A stretch of 23,934 nt of DNA, taken from contig JAILOC010000149.1 in the NCBI GenBank assembly GCA_024691045.1, positions 1 to 23,934 on the forward strand, written 5' to 3'. This DNA is from Lachnospiraceae bacterium. GTDB lineage: Bacteria > Bacillota_A > Clostridia > Lachnospirales > Lachnospiraceae. The position numbers and the translations under genes were made by a program. Below are positions 1 to 5,062 of the stretch, piece by piece. The notes beneath the pieces are model-generated. The model was given only the letters and a program-made list of their open reading frames with translations. It made no database searches and was not told where the DNA came from. Position 1 is the stretch's first letter, and every line of letters begins with the position of its first letter.

Positions 1-263
1 ATGGTTCCCTCAAATGCATACCCCGAATACAGAAGACCGCCGGTTATGATTCCGATAAAAAGAGAACTGTAAACTTCTTTGGTGATAAGCGCCAGAACTA
101 TAGCCACAAGCGGAGGAATAAGTGCCCATGCGGTTTCTCCGACATTATCCGGAGTAGTAAAGAGTTTTCCGGCGATGATGGTGCCGACCACCCAGACCAA
201 AAATATGATCTTGACTATCAGCCAGATTGTTTTTTTGATATCCTTCGTACCTTTCTCTTTCAT
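1..263 (-). CDS. Na+/H+ antiporter, NhaC family (N-terminal part, cut by window edge)
   Basis: Reading leftward from the ATG at 263, 87 codons stay open to the edge of the window. The protein begins with a charged stretch (MKEKGTKDIKK), a first membrane helix at about residues 13-33, then a segment reading ETAWALIPPLVAIVLALITK followed by EVYSSLFIGIITGGLLYSGYAF. That 'WALIPP..AI.LAL.TKEVY.SLF.GI..GALL' pattern is typical of the N-terminus of NhaC-type sodium/proton antiporters of Clostridia, which export Na+ in exchange for protons across the cytoplasmic membrane. The start is fixed by a good ribosome site (AAAGGAG, 6 bases before the ATG). A promoter lies upstream at 314-343, and the leader (279-309) contains a GCGGG...CCCGC imperfect hairpin. 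The remaining three quarters or more of the protein lies outside the window, so the subfamily is tentative; an amino-acid/proton exchanger of the same fold is the alternative. Confidence 0.75.
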   Translation of the reverse strand, partial: MKEKGTKDIKKTIWLIVKIIFLVWVVGTIIAGKLFTTPDNVGETAWALIPPLVAIVLALITKEVYSSLFIGIITGGLLYSGYAFEGT

Positions 264-313
264 AAGCTCTCCTTTATTGCGGGTATGTTTTCTTAAGATC
301 AAAACCCGCAGAT

Positions 314-343
314 ATTATACAACAACAGCCCCTGTCTTGTGAA
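314..343 (-). promoter_or_regulatory. Predicted sigma-A promoter of the NhaC-type antiporter gene
   Basis: On the minus strand a -35 box TTCACA (338-343) and a perfect -10 box TATAAT (314-319) are separated by 18 bases, about 50 bases ahead of the antiporter start codon. The -35 box falls inside the outer arm (TTGTGAA) of the adjacent palindromic repeat. The call comes from sequence match only. Confidence 0.6.
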
Positions 344-415
344 GGTGAACGAAGGGACGGTTCCTGCGTTCACAAAACCAAAAGTGAATGCAGGAACCGT
401 CCCCCTGTTTCACAA
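337..415. repeat. Large imperfect palindrome with a GGGACGGTTCC core (REP/BIME-like)
   Basis: Two 20-base arms, 354-373 and 384-403, are inverted copies with a single mismatch (a G-T pair if transcribed) around a 10-base A-rich loop. Further out, TTGTGAA at 337-343 is matched by TTCACAA at 409-415, so the symmetry spans about 79 bp. The arms contain the GGGACGGTTCC motif, which I recognise as recurring in intergenic palindromes of many Clostridia and other bacteria; a link to Y1-type REP-associated transposases is from memory and not shown here. No T tract follows directly on either strand, so it is probably not a simple terminator. The same core recurs in the hairpin at 13932-13958. Confidence 0.75.
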
Positions 416-442
416 AAAAAGGACAGGCATCTGCCTGTCCTT
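412..442 (-). terminator. Rho-independent terminator after the conserved unknown gene
   Basis: Reading the minus strand, a 10-bp perfect stem AAGGACAGGC / GCCTGTCCTT with a 4-base loop (hairpin 419-442) is followed by a run of T (bases 414-420). It lies 15 bases past the stop of the gene at 457-840 and would end the ftsZ–nrdR transcript. Confidence 0.9.
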
Positions 443-456
443 ACAATAATCTCATA

Positions 457-840
457 TTATTTTGCGATGACCGTTCCTTCTTCTCCGGCATAAACGGGAA
501 GTGCATTCTCCGCTGCCTTGTAGCCTGTCAGGATGTCATCCTTTTTCGATATCGAAACAGCCTTCTGAAGATCGAGATCCGTTATATCGCTGGTCCTTCC
601 GATGATATCGAAATCGTCATTTTTATTGAAGGTTATCGATATATCTTCAAGGCCCAGAAGTCTTTCACGCTTTACGGCATTTTCTTCTTCGGAAGCCTTC
701 TGCTGCGCAGCCGCTGCCGCAGTATCCTCTGCAGCCTTGACCTCTTCGGGCTTTCTGATCTCCGCCAGGGACTCCCGTACCTTCAGAGACGAATAATCGT
801 TATATATTTGTGAATGATCGAAATAGTTCCCTATCCTCAT
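457..840 (-). CDS. Conserved Lachnospiraceae protein of unknown function, 127 aa
   Basis: A soluble, acidic protein starting MRIGNYFDHSQIYNDYSS. No signal peptide or membrane segment is visible. Residues about 30-60 are Ala/Glu/Lys-rich and probably helical or coiled coil. The C-terminal half (LEDISITFNKNDDFDIIG, then SDITDLDLQKAVSISKKDDIL) resembles a family of short proteins I remember as common in Lachnospiraceae, some near flagellar genes, but I know of no established function. The start at 840 is preferred to the in-frame ATG at 846 because GGAGG (849-853) sits 8 bases from the former and only 2 from the latter. It follows nrdR after an 87-base gap that may hold its own promoter (877-904), and is followed by a strong terminator, making it the last gene of the ftsZ-nrdR run. 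Confidence 0.8.
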   Translation of the reverse strand: MRIGNYFDHSQIYNDYSSLKVRESLAEIRKPEEVKAAEDTAAAAAQQKASEEENAVKRERLLGLEDISITFNKNDDFDIIGRTSDITDLDLQKAVSISKKDDILTGYKAAENALPVYAGEEGTVIAK

Positions 841-876
841 AGTCATGACCTCCGTGTCAAAACCTGTCCGCTATAT

Positions 877-904
877 ATATCGGCAGATCGGTCTGACATA
901 TTTA
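877..904 (-). promoter_or_regulatory. Candidate sigma-28/SigD-type promoter
   Basis: On the minus strand TAAA (901-904) is followed after 16 bases by GCCGATAT (877-884), close to the flagellar sigma-factor consensus TAAA-N15-GCCGATAA/T. Spacing is one base longer than optimal. It lies 36 bases ahead of the start at 840. No good sigma-A pair was seen in the same gap. The match is short and could be chance. Confidence 0.35.
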
Positions 905-927
905 TACGGAGATGGAAAAAACTCTGA

Positions 928-1383
928 TCAGTTCTTTCCGATGAATCCCTTAAGTTCATCCATGAATGAATCTACATCCTTAAACTCCCTGTATACGGAT
1001 GCGAACCTTACATATGCAACCGCATCGAGGTTCTTGAGCTTCTTCATTACGATCTCACCGATGATGCGTGAAGGGATCTCCTTATCCTCAAGAGTTGAGA
1101 TCTCGTTCTCCACCTCATCGACAAGCTGAGTGATCTGTGTTGCACTTACGGGTCTCTTGTGACATGCACGCAGTACGCCGGATTCGATCTTGGCACGGTC
1201 ATACTGTTCCCTGTTATTATCCTTCTTGATGATGATAAGGGGAATGGTCTCGACCTTCTCATACGTCGTGAAACGCTTGTTGCAGTTATCGCAGATCCTG
1301 CGTCTTCTGATGGAATAATTGTCATCAGCAGGTCTCGAATCGATAACTCTCGTATCATCACTTCCGCAATATGGACATTTCAT
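928..1383 (-). CDS. nrdR: Transcriptional repressor NrdR
   Basis: NrdR senses ATP/dATP and represses ribonucleotide reductase genes by binding paired NrdR boxes. The 151-aa length is normal for the family. The N-terminal zinc ribbon is complete (Cys3, Cys6, Cys31, Cys34 in MKCPYCGS...CDNCNKRF), with the expected SRRxxD-like basic stretch (SIRRRRICDNC). The ATP-cone domain spans roughly residues 49-139, with KKDNNREQYDRAKI typical of its start. The start at 1383 has AAGGAG six bases upstream. It sits 21 bases after the small gene at 1405-1737 and is probably co-transcribed with ftsZ. No ribonucleotide reductase gene and no clear NrdR box pair is in this window, so its targets lie elsewhere. 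Placement near division genes is a loose link between DNA-precursor supply and division, not evidence of a joint mechanism. Confidence 0.98.
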   Translation of the reverse strand: MKCPYCGSDDTRVIDSRPADDNYSIRRRRICDNCNKRFTTYEKVETIPLIIIKKDNNREQYDRAKIESGVLRACHKRPVSATQITQLVDEVENEISTLEDKEIPSRIIGEIVMKKLKNLDAVAYVRFASVYREFKDVDSFMDELKGFIGKN

Positions 1384-1404
1384 GGCGTTCTCCTTAAAAG
1401 TAGA

Positions 1405-1737
1405 TTATGCTCCGTAGTTTTCCCAGTCTGTAGCGGCTTTTTCCCACTTGCCGGGGTCTGACGCATATTCGTCATTCATCCAGGATATCGAATCACACAC
1501 ACCGTCTTCGTCAAAAGAAAACTTATTCGACTTCTTAACTTCGTCAGGGGTCGTGTGATAATTAAAAGGACCCGGCCAGATCTCGCAAAGCAGATGATCT
1601 TCCTTACGCTCTTCTCCCGAATCCGATGAGACTGTTTCCGTTATTTTCTTAAGTCTGTATCTGAGTCCCCCATAGGATCCCGAAAAATCCGACTTTTTCA
1701 GGAATCCTATAGGAAGGATATCTTCACGCTTGATCAC
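1405..1737 (-). CDS. Small conserved protein of unknown function between ftsZ and nrdR, 110 aa
   Basis: Starts with GTG at 1737 (GTG ATC AAG), with GAGG six bases upstream, 20 bases after the ftsZ stop. The product begins MIKREDILPIGFLKKSDFSG and contains GGLRYRLKKITE, then CEIWPGPFNYHTTPDEVKK, then FSFDEDGVCDSISWMNDEY. No signal peptide, membrane helix or catalytic motif is apparent; it looks like a small cytoplasmic alpha/beta protein. I recall similar proteins with the 'WPGPxNxxxT' signature and an acidic C-terminal WLN/WMN helix in other Lachnospiraceae, without a known function. Tight packing between ftsZ and nrdR suggests shared transcription. A coding role is supported by the ribosome site, spacing and normal composition; function is unknown. 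Confidence 0.85.
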   Translation of the reverse strand: MIKREDILPIGFLKKSDFSGSYGGLRYRLKKITETVSSDSGEERKEDHLLCEIWPGPFNYHTTPDEVKKSNKFSFDEDGVCDSISWMNDEYASDPGKWEKAATDWENYGA

Positions 1738-1757
1738 GGGTCACCTCATTAAGAAAG

Positions 1758-2978
1758 TCACTCGTCATTCTTTTTTCTGAGGAAAGAAGGAACCTCCATA
1801 TGAACGTCCTTGACCCTGCTCTTAAGACCGGTTCCGTCAGCTGCACCGAGTGCGGAGGGGCTGACCGTTCTGATGGGAGAAACGGGTCTGTCTGCACTTT
1901 CACGTGACAGGGATGAAGGAGCGGGTGAAGGATTAAATGAAATGCTGTCAACGGAAGGGATGTTAGCCGTTCCGTATCTGGGCTGTGAAGGTACGCTGCG
2001 GGGAACGAATCCGCCGCCTGCCATATTGTCTTCGATGCCGGTAGCGATGATGGTGACGCTGATCTTGTCGCCAAGGCTCTCGTCATTACGCATACCGAGG
2101 AAGAAATCGACTCTGTCGCCGACAAGATCGTGGAAGTATTCGTCGATCTCCATAATATCTCCGGCAGTGACATTACCGACAACGTTTGCGATGATGGCAT
2201 TTGCGGAATTGATCTTGGAATCGAGAAGCTTGCTCTCGACTGCGGCCTTTGCAGCGGCAACGGCTCTGCCTTCGCCCTCTGCCTCACCGATTCCGATAAG
2301 AGCGGTACCCTTATCCTTCATTGCCTTCTTGATGTCTGCGAAGTCAAGGTTAAGGTCTCCGTCCTCGTTGATGATATCGGTAATACCGCGAACAGCCTGC
2401 TTGACTACTTCGTCTGCAAGCTTGAACATTGTCTTGATGGGAGTGGATTTGCTGGCAAGATTGAAAAGCTTGTCATTGGGAATTACGAGAATGGTATCGA
2501 GATCATCGCGGATCTTGGCGATACCCATCTGAGCGTTTTCTCTTCTTACCGCTCTTTCAATGGTGAAGGGAGTGGTCATTACACCTACAGTGAGGATTCC
2601 GAGTTCCCTTGCTTCGTGTGCGATAACGGGAGCCGCACCGGTTCCGGTTCCGCCGCCCATTCCGCAGACTATGAATACCATATTTGCATCCTTAAGATGC
2701 TCTCTTATCTCGTCTATGCTCTCCTGAGCCGCTCTTTCGCCCACCTCGGGATCGGCACCTGCGCCGAGGCCCTGGGTTTCCTTCTCACCGAGAGGTACTT
2801 TATCGGGAGCAAGCGAAAGCTCAAGATCCTGGAGGTCAGTATTCATTGCCACAAACTCTACGCCTGTGACACCGTCTTCTATCATTCTGTCTACAACGTT
2901 GTTGCCGGCACCGCCGACACCTACAACGATAATTCTTGCTTTTCCGTTAGGCTTTGTGGACTCTTTTATCTCGTACAA
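1758..2978 (-). CDS. ftsZ: Cell division protein FtsZ
   Basis: Tubulin-like GTPase that polymerises into the Z-ring at mid-cell and recruits the divisome. The 406-aa protein has the N-terminal nucleotide-binding VGVGGAGNN (19-27), tubulin signature GGGTGTG (108-114), the T7 synergy loop NLDFADI (210-216) with its catalytic aspartate, a variable Ser/Pro-rich linker (about 320-390) and the C-terminal partner-binding peptide MEVPSFLRKK (394-403). Two odd points: the start is TTG at 2978, chosen because AGGAGG lies 8 bases upstream and the next Met is inside the Rossmann fold; and the segment before the T7 loop reads INEDGDLN, where most FtsZ proteins have ISxPGLIN. It has its own predicted promoter (3016-3044) after ftsQ, so it may be expressed above the rest of the cluster. 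Confidence 0.99.
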   Translation of the reverse strand: MYEIKESTKPNGKARIIVVGVGGAGNNVVDRMIEDGVTGVEFVAMNTDLQDLELSLAPDKVPLGEKETQGLGAGADPEVGERAAQESIDEIREHLKDANMVFIVCGMGGGTGTGAAPVIAHEARELGILTVGVMTTPFTIERAVRRENAQMGIAKIRDDLDTILVIPNDKLFNLASKSTPIKTMFKLADEVVKQAVRGITDIINEDGDLNLDFADIKKAMKDKGTALIGIGEAEGEGRAVAAAKAAVESKLLDSKINSANAIIANVVGNVTAGDIMEIDEYFHDLVGDRVDFFLGMRNDESLGDKISVTIIATGIEDNMAGGGFVPRSVPSQPRYGTANIPSVDSISFNPSPAPSSLSRESADRPVSPIRTVSPSALGAADGTGLKSRVKDVHMEVPSFLRKKNDE

Positions 2979-3015
2979 GGTTTTGTCCTCCTAAAAAATG
3001 TCTACATTCTGTACT

Positions 3016-3044
3016 ATAATAATTTAAAAACGCATATTTTTCAA
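3016..3044 (-). promoter_or_regulatory. Predicted sigma-A promoter of ftsZ
   Basis: In the 91-base gap between ftsQ and ftsZ the minus strand reads TTGAAA (3039-3044), 17 bases, TATTAT (3016-3021). This would give a leader of about 30 bases ending in the AGGAGG of ftsZ. The AT-rich gap contrasts with the abutting genes upstream. Confidence 0.65.
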
Positions 3045-3069
3045 CATATATTGTGGATAACGGTTGTTA

Positions 3070-3822
3070 TTAGCCGTCTGTGTCCGGTTTGAAAACATAT
3101 ATGCCTTCTTCGTTGTACTCTTCCATATTGAGTACGCCGCTCAGGTTTTCTACCCTCTCAAGGAATGTTCCGAGAAGCATTACCTTGTCTTCTATTCCCT
3201 GTTCGTCGGTTCCGAGGTCAACCCTGATATTGCCGAAATAAACGGTAACTTCACCGTTTCCGTGGAAATGGATCCTGTCCGCGGTCAGTTCATATTTGGC
3301 AAGCAGCTTTGTAAGATCCAGCGTTCTTAAGAATATATCAGTATCCTCGGTTGTAAGCGGTTTACCTACCTGGATACCGGAGAAAGTGATGCCCGTAACC
3401 TGCGGAATTCCTTTTGTCAGGACATCCGAGCTTTCGACAACGGTTCCGTCTTTGTCAAAATAGATATATCTGTCCAGATACTTCACATATCCGGCAAGTG
3501 CCTTTTCGAAGACCCTTATCCTTATGGAGTCCGATGAAACAACCTCTACGCTTATCGCATCGACAAAGGGCACATCCGTGATCTTCCTGTTTTTGTACTT
3601 AAGAGACAGGACGATGGAATTGTCTCCAAGCGGTCCCGTCATCACGATATCTGTTATTTCCTGGTTGGAGTAATGGGTGTTTCCGTCAACATATATCTTG
3701 GCCGGATCGACCCTGTAGATCTCGAGAAAATATGCTATTCCCATTACGCAGGCAAAAATAAGGAGGAATACGAGCAAAGGCAGCATTATCCTGCGAACTG
3801 CCCTGCCCCCGCGGGCGGTCAC
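3070..3822 (-). CDS. ftsQ: Cell division protein FtsQ/DivIB
   Basis: Bitopic divisome protein that, with FtsL and a DivIC/FtsB partner, stabilises and activates the FtsW–PBP septal synthase. The 250-aa protein has a short basic cytoplasmic tail (MTARGGRAVRR), one membrane helix (about 13-33), a FtsQ-type POTRA domain (about 37-110, beginning VDPAKIYVDGNTHYSNQEI) and a beta domain ending in acidic residues. Its cytoplasmic tail is short, like FtsQ. The start is GTG at 3822, overlapping the ftsW stop in a GTGA arrangement, with AGGAG just upstream, so translation is probably coupled to ftsW. It is the last gene before the ftsZ promoter. Confidence 0.92.
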   Translation of the reverse strand: MTARGGRAVRRIMLPLLVFLLIFACVMGIAYFLEIYRVDPAKIYVDGNTHYSNQEITDIVMTGPLGDNSIVLSLKYKNRKITDVPFVDAISVEVVSSDSIRIRVFEKALAGYVKYLDRYIYFDKDGTVVESSDVLTKGIPQVTGITFSGIQVGKPLTTEDTDIFLRTLDLTKLLAKYELTADRIHFHGNGEVTVYFGNIRVDLGTDEQGIEDKVMLLGTFLERVENLSGVLNMEEYNEEGIYVFKPDTDG

Positions 3823-5054
3823 TTTCTCCTGCTTTCCGCTCTGTTGGTCCTGTCTATATTGAGAACGAGTCCAACCTCAATGAGAAGGAAAAGAGCTGAA
3901 GATCCGCCGTAGCTTATGAAGGGAAGCGAAACACCGGTATTGGGAATCGATCCTGTAACGACCGCGATATTGAGTACGACCTGTATCGCAAAGTGGGCCA
4001 TGATGCCCGATACTACAAGGAAGTTAAATCTGTCCTTGGTATTTCTTGCAACAAGGAGCATCCTGTAGATCAAAAGCGCAAACATTATCATGATCGATAT
4101 CGCACCGATGATGCCGAGTTCCTCACAGATGACCGCGAAGATCATATCGTTGTGAGGCTCGGGAAGGACGGTTATCTTCTGTACGCTCTGTCCGAGTCCT
4201 CTTCCGAACCATCCGCCGTTACCGATCGCATAGAGTCCCTGAAGCATCTGGTGCGCCGAGGTCTCGGTCGAATTTTCGGGATGGAGCCATGAGGAGATTC
4301 TTGTAAGTCTGAATGAGCCTTCGGCTGCGGAATCGTTGGATGATACATATGCTATAAGTGCTCCCGCCGCCGCAAAACCCGCAGCGACGAAAAGAAGATA
4401 TTTCTTGAAATCGGATGATGCGACAAAGCACATGACGAACGCGATACAGAAAACGATCAGTGCAGAGCTGAGGTTATCCGTAACGGTGTAAAGAAGAACC
4501 GATGCAAGGCAGGTAAGTCCCATGCACAGCGAAAAGCCTTTCCATGAAGTGATCGCTGCATTTCCCATAGAGTTGATCATTGCCGCAAGGAAAATGATCA
4601 TCAGAAGCTTGGTGATCTCCGCGGGCTGAAGGTTACCTCCGATGAAGGGAACCTGTATCCATCTTCTCGCACCGTGTGATTCGATTCCGAAGGGAATGAC
4701 CAGGAAGATGACACCGATGGCAAGGATATAAACGATCTTCTTAATATGCGGAAGATCCATTATCTTCTTAACAGGCATGAAGATCGTCACGAGCATACAG
4801 AACAGACCGAGTACATCTGCGATTATCTGTTTTTTGAAAAAGTAAGACGAGCTTCCGAAATCCCTGAGTGCGACGTACGATGAAGCGGAATAAACCATAA
4901 GGAGTCCGAATCCGATCAAAAAGAGTACGATGAACACAAGGTTCAGGTCGATATCGGTTTCAAGGTATTCCCTGAAATTATCGGCACTGTCCTTCCAGCT
5001 GCGTGCGTTCATGCTGACAACCTTATTCTGTTTGGACGCTTTCGTATCCGCCAT
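3819..5054 (-). CDS. ftsW: SEDS-family peptidoglycan glycosyltransferase FtsW (SpoVE-like)
   Basis: Polytopic membrane enzyme that polymerises lipid II into septal glycan strands together with a class B PBP. The 411-aa protein has about ten membrane helices after a hydrophilic N-terminal 35 residues. SEDS motifs are present: MVYSASSY (53-60), GARRWI...LQPAEITKLL (128-151), and PHNDMIFAVICEELG (300-314) whose Asp303 corresponds to the catalytic SEDS aspartate, then TGSIPNTGVSLPFISYGGSS (367-386). Direct adjacency to the septal PBP (8 bases) and overlap with ftsQ favour FtsW over the elongation protein RodA. In spore-formers a close paralogue, SpoVE, acts in cortex synthesis; sequence alone does not exclude dual use. 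Confidence 0.95.
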   Translation of the reverse strand: MADTKASKQNKVVSMNARSWKDSADNFREYLETDIDLNLVFIVLFLIGFGLLMVYSASSYVALRDFGSSSYFFKKQIIADVLGLFCMLVTIFMPVKKIMDLPHIKKIVYILAIGVIFLVIPFGIESHGARRWIQVPFIGGNLQPAEITKLLMIIFLAAMINSMGNAAITSWKGFSLCMGLTCLASVLLYTVTDNLSSALIVFCIAFVMCFVASSDFKKYLLFVAAGFAAAGALIAYVSSNDSAAEGSFRLTRISSWLHPENSTETSAHQMLQGLYAIGNGGWFGRGLGQSVQKITVLPEPHNDMIFAVICEELGIIGAISIMIMFALLIYRMLLVARNTKDRFNFLVVSGIMAHFAIQVVLNIAVVTGSIPNTGVSLPFISYGGSSALFLLIEVGLVLNIDRTNRAESRRK

Positions 5055-5062
5055 TTGCTTCT

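Noticed and set aside
868..884. ATATATAT tract downstream of nrdR as an NrdR box
   Set aside because: The register of the C...G ends is off by one relative to the consensus, there is no paired second box, and no ribonucleotide reductase gene follows.
2130..3092. A 320-codon open frame on the plus strand opposite ftsZ
   Set aside because: It lies opposite the highly conserved ftsZ coding sequence, has no ribosome site or family resemblance, and is Cys/Ser/Tyr-rich in the way antisense frames usually are.
3819..5054. SEDS protein as RodA instead of FtsW
   Set aside because: RodA and FtsW share motifs, but its overlap with ftsQ and adjacency to the septal PBP inside the mraZ cluster make FtsW the better call.
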